Positions 1 to 10,764 of a stretch of DNA of 64,000 nt are shown here, piece after piece. A program made the translations under genes and the position numbers. Under the pieces are notes generated by a model, which saw only the letters and a list, made by a program, of their open reading frames with translations, had not been told where the DNA came from and ran no database searches. Source of the DNA: Nothophaeocryptopus gaeumannii (Eukaryota; Ascomycota; Dothideomycetes; Mycosphaerellales; Mycosphaerellaceae); the NCBI GenBank assembly GCA_031771865.1, contig JASISA010000041.1, forward strand, positions 2,108,001-2,172,000, read 5' to 3'. The first letter of the stretch is position 1, and each line of letters starts with the position of its first letter.

Positions 1-1019
1 CCCGTGCTGCCAACTATATCAACAGCCACATCCCTCTCTCAATCAAGAGCCTAAATCTTCACACCCGAGATATTGAATCCACAGCACGGGCGAGAGAGTT
101 CAAAGCGAGAACGCCCGATGGATGCCTGTTTTCGATGAGCGTGGAACTAGACTGGGGATTGCTTGAGGTGGAGGTGGTTGAAGTGCGACCCGACGGGGCG
201 AGAAACTAGGACCGATGTACATTAGATATTTTCATAATCACGACAATTGCATCTCGACGAATCGGCGAGCATCTGAGGCGACAGGGAGGAAGCCATGCCC
301 TTCTTCGTTATGACGAGAAAGAGAGAGCGAAGCTTTCAGACCTACTACCTTGCTAGCTCATAGGAGCCCGAAAACGACATTGGTGCATCTCGGCAAATTC
401 GCAACCATCTTCGCCGATGAAAAAGTATTCTAGCCTAGTTCTAGTCCGTGCTGCTTCGAAATGGTCTCGGAAACAAATGTCAAAGACCTACATGTATCCT
501 GATTTCTATTCTGACATCTAGCCCTCCAAGTATACTTTCGTACCTTGCATGTTTCCAAACTCCTCTTCCCGTTCCAAGAAGGTCTGCCGGTAGGTCTCGT
601 TCAGGGCCCATATTTCTGGCTCAATCGGGCATGTGGTATCACGGCTTGCACGTGTGGCTCACTTTCGCCCTTGAAGCTATTCGGAAAGATTGCAAAGCGT
701 CGGATGTGTTCAAGACAGCGAGATGGACGATGCTTTGGTGTAGCGAGCTCGTGTGTGATGTAAGCCGGGGTTTAAGGAGGCGCTGTGGAACAATGAGGTG
801 CGAGGTGCTGAATAATGTAGCTCTCAGCTGTAGAGGTCCGTTCCAAGGTGCAAGGCTTCACTTCATATGCCTACATGAGGGCTTGCAAGGTAGGTATACA
901 TATACAGTGAAGCATACAGCCATTGATTTTCCCAATGACAAAAGGTTCACATTACTTCTTCCAACCCGTCATCATTCGCAATACCACCTCCTCAATCAGC
1001 ATCATCACCAATTTCTGAG
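1..1019. other. no supported gene
   Basis: Open frames here are short, overlap on both strands and show no family motif. The last 100 bases, rich in pyrimidines and CACC/CATC words, read as the promoter and leader of the dehydrogenase that follows. Confidence 0.5.
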
Positions 1020-1841
1020 ATGTCCAAGCCAATCCTCCTCCTCATCGGCTCCGGCAAGAACGTCGGCGCAGCCACTGTGTCAACTTTTCTTTCCAAAGGC
1101 TATCGTGTAGCTCAAGGCTCCCGCTCTGCCCAATCCTCCAACTCCACAGACGACAATCTCCATCTCACGATCGACGTAGCATCTACACAGAGTGTTTCAG
1201 ATGCGTTCAAGACTGTGAGGGAGAAATGGGGAGAGCCCAGTGTGGTTGTTTATAACGGTATGTCTTCCATCCATCCCGCGTGTGTGTCAAAACAGGCAGC
1301 TGATAGGAGGCAGCATACACCGTCCACTTCTCCAACAAAACCGACACCCTACACACCATCTCGGTCGAGGACTTCGCGGCCGATTTGACTGGCAATGTGA
1401 CGAGTGTGTTTCTTGCAGCCCGGGAAGCAGTCGCCTCTTTCAATAAATTGCCCGCTTCCGCGTCCAAGACATTCCTCTTCACGGGTAACGGACTCAACGA
1501 ACAGAGCCCTGCCGCTCCGGGACTGTTGTCTTTGGGAGTGGGGAAGAGCGCTGCGGCATATTTGATCGCGGAGGCTAGTACGGGATATGCTGATAAGGGG
1601 ATTAAGTGAGAAACTTATCTCGGTATCTCCTTAACAGTACGACTGACAGACGTCTCGCAGGTTCTACTTCGTCGACGAGCGCAAGCAAGATGGGAAATGG
1701 GGTGGCAATGGGATCGATGGACAGGCTCACGCGGATTTCTTCTTGGAGTTGGCGGAGGGGAAGAGGAAAGTGCCGTGGCAGGCGACGTTCGTGAAGGGTG
1801 TTGGATATAAGAAGTTCCCATGGGGTGCTGGAGGTTGGTGA
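1020..1841 (+). CDS. short-chain dehydrogenase/reductase-like protein with degenerate active site
   Basis: Three exons, 1020-1257, 1314-1605 and 1661-1841, give 236 residues. Both introns are GT-AG (56 and 55 bases) and join in frame, the first after YN and the second inside the lysine codon before FYFVDERK. The N-terminus LLLIGSGKNVGAA is a Rossmann dinucleotide loop of the SDR family, and the VVYNA segment fits the NNAG position. The expected catalytic YxxxK is altered: the motif reads LSLGVGKSAA, so the lysine remains but leucine stands where tyrosine should be. A cytosolic NAD(P)-binding protein is likely, but classical SDR chemistry is doubtful. Length is typical of the family. Substrate unknown. 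Confidence 0.85.
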
Positions 1842-2355
1842 GAATCGAAGCTGTAGGAGCTGGTATGACAGAATAGCAATCACGCTACTCCGTGGTAGGA
1901 CGTGTTGAGTCCCGTTCGCATATGGTCCCTCCGTGATGTTGATTCTGATGCCGAACATGTGCTGAGTGCTTGTGCAACTGAGCTTCAGCACGGCAAGTTG
2001 GTTGATGTCTCAGGCTTCAGCACCTGAAGCAGTGGTCATGCGTGCGTGTCGAACACATTTGAGCCTCCTTTTCGCATTTGCGTCTCTCCAAGCTTCTCTT
2101 CGTCGAGGAAACGCTCTGGTGTTGGTTGGCGTCAGGTGGCAATCCTGATGTCATCTTGTTCCACCTACCAGCGCAGAGATGCATATACTGTAGGACATGT
2201 ACAACAACAGAAAGGCCGCCGCGCGCTTCTACACGAACGCTTAGAACCGGCTCACCAGCTTCTGGCATCGACATCAACTCGGGCCTTTGTACTGTCGTTC
2301 CTTGCCAAGAAAACCGAGCCCGATCTGCAAGCCAGCAATGTGAGTATCACATCGA
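1842..2355. other. no supported gene
   Basis: Several frames are open but none has a recognisable domain. A possible intron (GTGAGT at 2340 to an AG at 2374) would join an upstream frame to the hypothetical frame that follows, but the upstream sequence is not protein-like. Confidence 0.35.
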
Positions 2356-2904
2356 TTGCACCTCTTTGCTGCAGCTATCCTGATGTCGATCTTAAGGTTG
2401 AAGGTCCGCACGCGAGGTCCAACGACCTCCACGGAAGAGCTGCACATTCGATTGACGCAGGCTCTTGTCAATATGGAGCTGAATGAGCGCATGGAGAATA
2501 GGGATAAGCAGCGAAGACAGGTGGTCAAGATCACTCGCCAGGCTATGCCACCGCATCCACCACCGCCGCCCACGGCGAGCAATAGCAGCAGCTCAAACGG
2601 TCGCGACTCGCGAAGGTCTTCGAACGTGTCTCCACGGACGAAGACAACCAAGGTGCCAAAGTTTGTCGAGGGGGCAACAAAGAAAGCCGAGGCAAACGAG
2701 AAGCACTTGGCAAGAAGAGACTGCGGTACTCCAGGGTATGGGGGTCCAGTGCAAAGACGACAATCAGCACCAGTTGTGCGGAGAGATGACCAGGGAGAGT
2801 ATTACCTCAGAGGACTTCGGCGGGAGTCGCAAGATGGCGGCGGAGCTTGGACTGTCGTACGGGAGGAGTACGCTTACTGGCCTCCAAGACGCTCGAGCTC
2901 GTGA
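2356..2904 (+). CDS. hypothetical low-complexity charged protein
   Basis: A 182-codon frame whose middle looks like real protein. An amphipathic segment TQALVNMELNERMENRDKQ is followed by a proline run, a serine/arginine-rich stretch (SSSSNGRDSRRSSNVSPR) and an aromatic/arginine tail ending in PPRRSSS. No domain is recognised. The first 20 residues are hydrophobic and unlike the rest, so the true start may be the methionine at MELNERMENRD or an upstream exon. It converges with the racemase fragment 15 bases downstream. It could also be a chance frame. Confidence 0.35.
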   Translation: MHLFAAAILMSILRLKVRTRGPTTSTEELHIRLTQALVNMELNERMENRDKQRRQVVKITRQAMPPHPPPPPTASNSSSSNGRDSRRSSNVSPRTKTTKVPKFVEGATKKAEANEKHLARRDCGTPGYGGPVQRRQSAPVVRRDDQGEYYLRGLRRESQDGGGAWTVVREEYAYWPPRRSSS

Positions 2905-2918
2905 GCTCACAGCAACGT

Positions 2919-3542
2919 TCAACAAAGCCTTTCGAACAGGAAGCCATCATCGCCCAGTGGATCCGATTCTTCAATCACGAATGTGGATGTACCGACATAT
3001 GACGCATAACCTTCGACACGCACCCTCACAACTGGAAAGCCGCTCCTGTTCTCAAGTTCTTCGTCTAGGCTGCCGATAAAGCCTCCCCGGCCACCATTGG
3101 ACTTCGAAACGATCGAATGATATGTTGTAGGTTCTTTGCCTTTGCTCCGATCCTTCGCATAAGCAAGCGCAACTCTAGCAGCCACTCCGCTCCCTGTAGG
3201 CGAACGGTCGATCTGTTGATCTGCGAAGAAGCAAACACCAGTCTCTGCTCGCTTGGAACGTTCGAGGATCTTGCCGATGGATTGATCAACGACGAATACA
3301 GAATAGAGAAAGCTGAGATGGTCATGTTCTGGATGCTTGAAATGTTGCTTCAGGTTCGGGTTTCCTTTCACTGCAGCTTTCAGCTTCTTAGTAGCAGCGT
3401 CCATAGTCGTCAATTCAAACTTATCTCGAAGCCCGCCTTTGAAACCAAGTTCTGTTGCGGGTAGCATACAATAAAAGGTGCCGCCGTAGCTGAAGTCCAC
3501 GGTGACGTGGTCACGGTTGCCAAGTTCTGGCCATCTGTATGG
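2919..3542 (-). pseudogene. proline racemase / trans-3-hydroxyproline dehydratase family, C-terminal half only
   Basis: The frame begins at an apparent splice acceptor (CAG before TGGCCAGAA) and reads WPELGNRDHVTVDFSYGG, then about 190 residues including DRSPTGSGVAARVAL and the terminal VGTSTFVIEE block. In proline racemases the DRSPCGTG cysteine is the second catalytic base. Threonine at this place is the hallmark of trans-3-hydroxy-L-proline dehydratase-type members. The N-terminal half of the fold, with the first catalytic cysteine, is missing: upstream bases up to the divergent ankyrin gene contain stops and no matching frame. A stable enzyme is therefore unlikely, and this is best read as a relic. 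A distant or unusual first exon cannot be fully excluded. Confidence 0.75.
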
Positions 3543-4142
3543 TTAGTGGTCAATTGCGTCGAGATATCCATTATGTCCCCACGTCAAAGGAGGTCGCCCA
3601 TCGTCGATGATAGTCAGTAGTGAAGGGTGATGGAAAGGTCAAGACAGGAGTCGGAGAGGACGGAAGGTTGAAACCTCAGGCAAGAAACGCCAAGCCCGAG
3701 ATAATCCCGAGTCGCGCCTGGACTTTCGGCGCGAACGCGATACGCATTGTCAACAACAAGATGCACTGTTGAAGTTGATCGAACACGAATCGGAACAATT
3801 CAATCCCAGAGCTCGCGTCGACCGCTTCTGCCATGCGCTGCTACACATTGTTTGAGGCAATGTCATCACGTGCGGACGCTGCCTCAGCGTGGCGATCCTT
3901 CGGACACTTCAAGCAGGCAGCCTCACCGGTTGCCTCGTCTTCATTGGACCACAGCACACTGAAGACTGAACAAGACGGAAGACACATGCTTCTTGCCTCT
4001 CGGCGCATGTCTCTGAGATGGCATAAATGTTTTGGCCATTCCCTCTTCTTACTGCAAATGCACCCTGTTCCCTGACAACCACCTCACCGCCACCTTCAAC
4101 ACACCAACGACCTTCACTTGATCACAGGAAGCAACAAACATC
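3543..4142. promoter_or_regulatory. intergenic region upstream of the ankyrin gene
   Basis: No coding frame is supported. The final 90 bases before the ATG are C/A-rich with repeated CACC and CAAC words, as in many filamentous-fungal leaders. The missing first exon of the racemase relic was sought here on the minus strand and not found. Confidence 0.4.
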
Positions 4143-7100
4143 ATGGCTGCTCCACATGAACCCGTCGAGATCAAGCTGCCGACTCTACCAGCTCAACATG
4201 ACCAATTCATTCAATACCTCGCGGCGAACAAGGGCAAGCCAATGCTGGAGCTTCTCGAGCCATTCAAACAATACGACACGGAGATGCGAAAAGTCTTTGC
4301 CCAAATGCCGAACCACCCATCTGTCAAGAGTCCTAGCGTGACTCCGGTATTTGCTGGTCATGAAAACCACATTCGCATCCGTGCCCGCAACCTCCAAGGA
4401 GAAAGCCAGCGTGAGAAGGATTCATACATAATGCCACTCAAGGATACCGACAGGAGAAACAGCGGCCAGTCTGCCGTCGTACAGTCGTTCAAGGAGTTCC
4501 AGACCAACTTCAACGTCTTCTCAGAATCCTCCTTGGTCGATATGGATTGGTCGAATGTCGTTGTCGCGGGCTCAGCAGTAGTCACATCATTGCTTGCAGT
4601 GCCCGAAAAGCATAGCGGGTCCAAGCGTGCGCTTCGGCAGTACTACCATGAGCAATTGGCTCCGGCCAGTGACGTGGACCTCTTTTTGTATGGTCTCACC
4701 GAAGCGCAGGCGATCGAGAAAATTCGGCAAATTGAGCAGAGCGTACGGGATGCGTTGCTCGTGGAGACCACCACAATCCGAACCAAGAACGCCATTACGA
4801 TCGCAAGCCAGTACCCAACTCGTCATGTCCAGATCGTGCTGCGCATCTACAAGTCGATATCTGAGATCTTGACTGGATTCGATGTTGACAGCAGTTGTGC
4901 CGCGTACGACGGTTCTCAGGTGTACGCCAGTCCACGCGCCTTAGCAGCATACATGACGCAAATCAACACCGTCGATCTGACCCGACGCTCACCTTCATAC
5001 GAGAATCGGTTGTCCAAATACGCTCATCGTGGGTTCGAAGTCTACTGGCCAAATCTCGATCGCTCCCGCATCGACCCTACCATTTTCGAGCGCTCGTTTG
5101 GCCGAACAGAAGGATTGGCACGACTGCTCATTCTCGAAAAGTTACCCAAGAGCGAGGACAGGGATGCCTACCTTGATCAGCGAAGAGCCGAGAGGGGGCG
5201 ACCTGCAATCAACCGGTACCGCATGAACAGACGAAGAATCTACGGCAACATCAAGGATGACCACGAAGACGAGGTTGCGGAGTGGGTTGACGCAGACGAC
5301 GTCAGTGATTACCACACATTCAACGTTCCGTATGGACAGAAATTTCATGCGCGCAAGATAGAGAAGTTGTTGTACACGAAGGATCTCCTGCTGAACTCAG
5401 AGTGGAACAAGCCGAAAGACAGAGAAGTCAACCTTCACCGACACCCGGCCTTTTTCGGACGTACCGACAATGTATTCCACGACTGTTGTGGGTACTGTCC
5501 GCAGCCTAGCACCGTGGAAGAGGAAGAGGTCGCTGAAGAAGAAAGTAAGATCTACGTCTCAGGCGAAATCGGCTTCATCAAAGATGACCCCGGTCGGCAA
5601 GCCATTGGCTCTTTCAACCCCTTGACCGCGGACGACTGGACCGAGATGGCATATGTGGGCAACACTGAGCAGCTTTGCAAAGCCATCGTCGACGGGGACA
5701 GTGACTTCGTTCGAAGCTGGCTCGAACAAGACGGGAACGACCCGAACACTCGCGACTACACAGGACGCACCCCTTTGCATCTTGCTGCCGCGAATTCTAC
5801 TGTAGAGATCTTGCAGCTCCTGATCGATCATGGTGCACGTATGGTCGCGCGGCTCGTTGATGGTAGAACAGCGCTTCACCTTGCGGCTATGCATGGAAAT
5901 GCTGATATGGTATCAGCTTTGCTACGCAAAAGCGAGGCTAATGAAGAAGAGGACGAAAAGAAAGTCGATGCGCGAAGAGCCACTAGAGCTGCCACCAAAC
6001 CTGGAGCTGGGCTGGACACTGCAATGAAGGACGTTGGTATTCAAGACGGCCAAGACGCTGCCGAGCGCGATGATAATGAATCCGATATTGACATGGTGAA
6101 TGATGCCGACGAGGATGAGAACATGGATGCCACCACTGAGAACTCCATGGTCAACATCAAGTCGCCGGCGCAAGAAGCTGCCGATGGCAATGTTCTCGAG
6201 TCAGGCGACGACGACGACGACGAGCCTGACGTCTTTGATGTAAATGTCGTTGCTTGGGACACGGCTGTGTCGCCACTTCACCTCGCCATCGTCAACGGAC
6301 ATGTCAATGTTGTCAAGCTCTTGGTGCAAGAATTTGGCGCCGATGTTCTGCTTCCCATCAAACTTTTCAATGACTATGACAAATCCGCCAGAGCGGCCAT
6401 CTTGACACTTGTCCTTGCTCTGCAGTTGCCTGCTGAGAAGGCCGAAGAGATGGCTCGTACGCTCCTGTCGCTCGGAGCTTCTGTTGCACAAGCGGACATG
6501 AACCAGAACACGACGTTGCAGTACACTATACCCAAGAGACCAGACTTGATCGAATCCTTGCTCGACGCCGACAAGACTGGTTTCAACCGTGCGATCAACC
6601 ATCTGGCTGCCTCCGGATCTACGTACAACCCCAATGTCTCAAGTCCTTTGATGACCGCAATCAAGGCTGGGGACTCCTCATCAGCATTGCTTCTCCTGAC
6701 CAACGGCGCCAAGCCCTCGGTTGATTTTCCTGCATTCATGAAAGCCTATAGCAGACTGGGTACACCTTATCGAGAGTCGAAACGCAATCAACAGACTTTC
6801 GATAAATCCGTGCAACAGCCAGTCGTGAGCGCTGTGCAGCTTGAATTACCAGAGCTTGCGAAAGTTTTGCTTGAGCAATACGGAGTCGATCCTAATATCA
6901 TGACCACCGATGGATGGAATGTAGTTCACGAGGAGTTTGGAAGGAGGTACAACAAAGGCTCTAGCCTGCTAGATGAGGTTCGAGCGAAGATCAATCCTCT
7001 TCGAGACTGGAAAGCTCCTGAGCAGGAGAAGCCGGAACCTCCCACTGCCCTTCGAGACGATGTGTCTTATCTCACGAACCTCAGTGAAGGGAGCTATCAG

Positions 7101-9608
7101 TGGTGGTCAGCTCAGAAACAACTTGACACCGCGAAGTCGAAGTATGATCGGGAGTTGAAGCAATATAAGAAGGCCCTGGAGACATCACAAGATCGAACGG
7201 GCTTGGCCGAGAAGCAAGCAGCGATCGAAGATATGGCAAGACGCTTCTCAGAAGTTGAGTCGTTGCTATTGCAACAAGGCGCGAAGACATTTCGCGAATT
7301 GTACCCCGATATCAAGGAACCTGAGAAGAACGAGCCATACCAATGGCGCGGTGCCACGCCAGAAGAGCCGAAACCCTTCGAAGTCGAATTCAATTTCCAG
7401 CTTCCAGACTTGACTGAGGAGACCAGCGCGCGCTATGTGGCATTATTCGAAGCTGCCTGGAGTGGTGATCTACACAAAGTCAAAGAGTTGACTCTGGTGC
7501 CATGGACGGATAAGGATGGCGACGAGCAACCACCCCTCAAAATTGCAATCCAGGACCAGCACACCCTCAGTCCCTTCGCCATCGCCGTCCTCCAAGGCCA
7601 GTTTGAGCTTGCTACCGCCATCATGGAGGTTGCCAAAGCTCAGTACGTTCCTCCTGACGAGGCCAAGCAGCAGCGATATGGTCTGGACGGCGGCGAAGAC
7701 AGTGAAGTCGATTCGGACGATGCAAGTGAAGATAATGTCAAGTTGTACTCTGAGATCGTCGATGACGAGTTCACCGTCGACAATGTTGGCGAAGTATCGA
7801 CGCAGGTCAAGAGTCGTGTCAAGCCGCTTTTAATGCTGCTGTGGAGCTACCCTGTCAGCCACTTCGCGAGTGGTCCCTTACGATCATCACCGCAGCGAGG
7901 CGATGGCTTCAGCTACTTTGGCCCACGTCGCCAGCACACGATGGCCGGAAAGCGCACAAACACGGGATCGCTCAAGGCGCCGAGCAACCATCTCTCAGAT
8001 GCGAAGCTCTGTGAGATTGGCCCTCCGAGGAACCTCATTCAGTTCGCGCTGCACAAGGACGACCACGATTTGCTTACCTACCTCCTCTCACTTGGTGACG
8101 AGTACACAAAGACTGAAATAAAGCCGGACGATGAAGGCGCGAAGCGTTTTTTCGCGATCGACAACAGTGACTTCTTAGAGGCTATCAAGCTCGACAGGCC
8201 ACATCTCGTAGCTGAGATAATCAAGCGCACTGGCGCCGGTATCCCGATGGATCAGCTTGTCAAGAAGTCCGGCGTCGAGGTCAAAGAGAAACCCAAGTAC
8301 TATCAAGGCTTGTCGGTACATGGCGTCAAGAGAAAAGATTGGGCAGACGCTGGACGTAACGAGTCCGGATTTGAACCAATCGAGAACCATCGCCCTCCAC
8401 TGCTCGAAGCTGCGCATAGCGCTTCTCTGGAGACGGTCGAATGGTTTTTGGGCGATGCGCCCATGAGATGCTATCAAGAATTCGCCCGAGTCAACCAGGA
8501 CGACAGGCGCGTGAAACTGCTGTCCGAAGCGGAGGGCGGCTTTGAAGCTTCTGTCTCTCGCTTCCTCAATGCTCGATCGAAGCTTGCGATCCACTGCACC
8601 ATCATGTGCCGCCCGGTTCCTGAGACTACAAACGTACTCAAATTCCTCGTCAAAAACATGCCCGAGGCCATTGATCACAAGGCACCGAGCGGCCTCACTC
8701 CTCTTGCAATCGCTTTCCGCCTGTTCCATCTTGAAGCCGCGAAGATCCTCATCGACGCCGGAGCCGATCAGACGACCCGAGATAGAATGGGCAACAACTT
8801 GGTCCACAACCTGCTCAAGGTGTCAATGGATCGTAAGAAGGAACTTCAGAGATTCGCGGCCATGCTCGAACTCATAGACGGACGCCTTCTCCCTTCCATG
8901 TTCACGGAACGTTCAGGCGAGCATCCTGGCGCTCTGACACCTCTTGCCCAAGCCATCCATTCTGATTCACAACACGGCGAGCAATACGACAAAGTGGTCC
9001 GAATCGTGCTTCAATGCAGCAAAGGCAATGCTTTGAACATAATCAACGGCGAAGGTCACGCGCCCATCCACGTCACTGTCAGCAGACAGAACGGCAGCGT
9101 CACAAAGCAAATCCTCGAATACGATCCGACTATGGTCCTGCGAGAGAACGCAACTGGACGTACACCGTTTGAGATGGCTGAAGATGCGGAGATTGCTCGT
9201 GTGTGCAAGAATCCACCGGCATTATCTGGTAGCTGGCACTTCTTCAGTCAGACTTCGGTTGCTGATCGACCTCCGGGGTTATTCGTCAAAAATGAGTCGA
9301 ATGACGGTGGTTGGCAAAGCGTATGGGATACGCTGAAAGAGACTAAAGCTAAGCTTGAAGCTCAGGGAATTGCGAAGAGGAGGCTGGTTACTCTTAATGA
9401 AGCTAATGAGGTTGCGAGGCGGCTGGCGGCGAAGAAGTCCGGGCATCGGTATGCGGAGTCTGTTCGTAGCGGTGAGGATGCGGATGAGGAAGGCGATGTG
9501 GTGGATGAAGTGGCCCTTTGGCTGCCGAATGCCAAAGTGTATACTAACGGCGGAGAGAGGGATGAGAGTGAGGATGAGGACTCCCCGGGATGGGTCTCTG
9601 AGCCTTGA
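4143..9608 (+). CDS. large protein with nucleotidyltransferase-like domain and ankyrin repeats
   Basis: A single uninterrupted frame of 1821 residues. Residues about 138-180 carry VVVAGSAVV followed by SDVDLFLYGL, the hG[GS] and [DE]h[DE]h signature of the polymerase-beta nucleotidyltransferase fold, with Asp177 and Asp179 as candidate metal ligands. A third block, RIYKSISEILTGFDVDSSC near residues 235-255, fits the rest of this fold. From memory, such a domain coupled to ankyrin repeats also occurs in some protist and large-DNA-virus proteins. Ankyrin units include GRTPLHLAA (about 540), GRTALHLAA (574), SPLHLAIVNGH (709) and PLAIAFRLFHLEAAKILI (about 1519). Acidic linkers lie near 640-695 and at the C-terminus. 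Substrate and partners are unknown; template-independent nucleotide transfer or a pseudo-enzyme scaffold are both possible. The gene is divergent from the racemase relic. Confidence 0.9.
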   Translation: MAAPHEPVEIKLPTLPAQHDQFIQYLAANKGKPMLELLEPFKQYDTEMRKVFAQMPNHPSVKSPSVTPVFAGHENHIRIRARNLQGESQREKDSYIMPLKDTDRRNSGQSAVVQSFKEFQTNFNVFSESSLVDMDWSNVVVAGSAVVTSLLAVPEKHSGSKRALRQYYHEQLAPASDVDLFLYGLTEAQAIEKIRQIEQSVRDALLVETTTIRTKNAITIASQYPTRHVQIVLRIYKSISEILTGFDVDSSCAAYDGSQVYASPRALAAYMTQINTVDLTRRSPSYENRLSKYAHRGFEVYWPNLDRSRIDPTIFERSFGRTEGLARLLILEKLPKSEDRDAYLDQRRAERGRPAINRYRMNRRRIYGNIKDDHEDEVAEWVDADDVSDYHTFNVPYGQKFHARKIEKLLYTKDLLLNSEWNKPKDREVNLHRHPAFFGRTDNVFHDCCGYCPQPSTVEEEEVAEEESKIYVSGEIGFIKDDPGRQAIGSFNPLTADDWTEMAYVGNTEQLCKAIVDGDSDFVRSWLEQDGNDPNTRDYTGRTPLHLAAANSTVEILQLLIDHGARMVARLVDGRTALHLAAMHGNADMVSALLRKSEANEEEDEKKVDARRATRAATKPGAGLDTAMKDVGIQDGQDAAERDDNESDIDMVNDADEDENMDATTENSMVNIKSPAQEAADGNVLESGDDDDDEPDVFDVNVVAWDTAVSPLHLAIVNGHVNVVKLLVQEFGADVLLPIKLFNDYDKSARAAILTLVLALQLPAEKAEEMARTLLSLGASVAQADMNQNTTLQYTIPKRPDLIESLLDADKTGFNRAINHLAASGSTYNPNVSSPLMTAIKAGDSSSALLLLTNGAKPSVDFPAFMKAYSRLGTPYRESKRNQQTFDKSVQQPVVSAVQLELPELAKVLLEQYGVDPNIMTTDGWNVVHEEFGRRYNKGSSLLDEVRAKINPLRDWKAPEQEKPEPPTALRDDVSYLTNLSEGSYQWWSAQKQLDTAKSKYDRELKQYKKALETSQDRTGLAEKQAAIEDMARRFSEVESLLLQQGAKTFRELYPDIKEPEKNEPYQWRGATPEEPKPFEVEFNFQLPDLTEETSARYVALFEAAWSGDLHKVKELTLVPWTDKDGDEQPPLKIAIQDQHTLSPFAIAVLQGQFELATAIMEVAKAQYVPPDEAKQQRYGLDGGEDSEVDSDDASEDNVKLYSEIVDDEFTVDNVGEVSTQVKSRVKPLLMLLWSYPVSHFASGPLRSSPQRGDGFSYFGPRRQHTMAGKRTNTGSLKAPSNHLSDAKLCEIGPPRNLIQFALHKDDHDLLTYLLSLGDEYTKTEIKPDDEGAKRFFAIDNSDFLEAIKLDRPHLVAEIIKRTGAGIPMDQLVKKSGVEVKEKPKYYQGLSVHGVKRKDWADAGRNESGFEPIENHRPPLLEAAHSASLETVEWFLGDAPMRCYQEFARVNQDDRRVKLLSEAEGGFEASVSRFLNARSKLAIHCTIMCRPVPETTNVLKFLVKNMPEAIDHKAPSGLTPLAIAFRLFHLEAAKILIDAGADQTTRDRMGNNLVHNLLKVSMDRKKELQRFAAMLELIDGRLLPSMFTERSGEHPGALTPLAQAIHSDSQHGEQYDKVVRIVLQCSKGNALNIINGEGHAPIHVTVSRQNGSVTKQILEYDPTMVLRENATGRTPFEMAEDAEIARVCKNPPALSGSWHFFSQTSVADRPPGLFVKNESNDGGWQSVWDTLKETKAKLEAQGIAKRRLVTLNEANEVARRLAAKKSGHRYAESVRSGEDADEEGDVVDEVALWLPNAKVYTNGGERDESEDEDSPGWVSEP

Positions 9609-10184
9609 ATCGTTCAAAACTGCAGTGCTATGCAACGCGACCTGCTGGTAAGCCGATGCGCATAACAGCTTCGAGGAAAAACGGCAAAGCGAAGACGTTG
9701 GCATGTTTTCTGATCGGCTTGACTGGCGCGTAGTTTCAATTTGACCAGAGGCCGCGGTTATCTGAGCCTTTCTATTGAAGGCCGTAACAGCTCCTCCTTT
9801 TCCCCCTCTTCTCATAAATCGACTATGTCTTGGTCAACGTCGCGGCAGCAATGCTTCATTAGCAGGTCTTACCACATCTGAATTTTTTCAATGTGTGAGT
9901 CGCCGGATTGTCAAAAAGCGCCGACGTGAGAGATGCCTTCACTGCATCGAAAAGGTGCCTCTGTGCCCTATTACGGCGTCTTGAATTTGGTTCGTGTCCT
10001 GTCCGCGAATACCGGATCGGTATAGGTTTTGGCTTGGGCTTGGCATCTTGCGCCTTGAGTAGCCACCACAAGTCGCAGGTCAGATGATAAGGAGATTCGT
10101 CAGGGATCAATTTGGGCGATCTTCCCAGGAGTCATTGCTGCTCTTGTCAGTAAGAGCATTCAGTAAATGGAATTTCGGACGCAC
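9609..10184. other. no supported gene
   Basis: The 3' side of the ankyrin gene and of the convergent small regulator. I see only short overlapping frames and no repeat or RNA gene. Confidence 0.4.
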
Positions 10185-10764
10185 TCATGAGGAGGTCCGC
10201 CGCAGTAATAGATCGGCGTCTTGGATGCGGCGCAAAACGGTAAAAGGATCCTCGTTCGCTCTGATCCGGCGAAGGATCTCGAGCGCTTCTTGTTCTGGTC
10301 TATCCCGCAAGTAACTGTATAGCTCCATCATACAGTCAAGTCTCGCCTTGAGGGTTTCATGTTCGCGCTTGGCGGCAACGAACTTTGTCATATCGGGCTG
10401 CTCGACGTCGAAATAGCACACGAGACTGCGTTTTTGACAGCGGCCGCACGAAGGTCTCTGGGCATCGCACTACCGATTGAAGCATGAGCGGCACAAACTA
10501 AACTGGCTAGCGGAATGAGGCCTGAGCGGTACCTTGACTTTTTTGGATCGACCTGTATGTACGCAGGACAGTCAGCATACAGTGTTTGGAAAACCCGACC
10601 GACACGGGCCATGCGGCGCTGCGGTGGCTTGACTCACATTCGATACAGGCAGCGGCGACCTGCTCCCTCTTGCCACCCTTGCCATCGCCTTTCCCTCCTG
10701 AAGAGCCAGCAGAACCGGCTGTGGAGGCAGCCCACCATAAGGGCGGCGATTGCGGGCTCTCCAT
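10185..10764 (-). CDS. small Zn2Cys6 binuclear-cluster protein (A)
   Basis: Three exons on the minus strand, 10764-10638, 10552-10533 and 10469-10185, encode 143 residues. Both introns (85 and 63 bases) interrupt the zinc cluster. Joined, it reads CIEC-RSKKVK-C-DAQRPS-C-GRC-QKRSLV-C, the complete C-x2-C-x6-C-x6-C-x2-C-x6-C pattern of Gal4-type DNA-binding domains. It is preceded by a Gly/Ser/Lys linker and followed by a helical segment (EALEILRRIRANEDPFTVLRRI) of the kind that links the zinc finger to the regulatory domain. No fungal_trans middle domain follows, because a stop closes the frame. The start ATG at 10764 follows a longer TTG-opened frame, so an upstream exon is possible. It resembles the neighbour at 12131-12808. 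Confidence 0.75.

Noticed and set aside
448..1110. 220-codon plus-strand frame before the dehydrogenase
   Set aside because: No motif, irregular composition, and it overlaps the well-supported first exon of the SDR gene in another frame.
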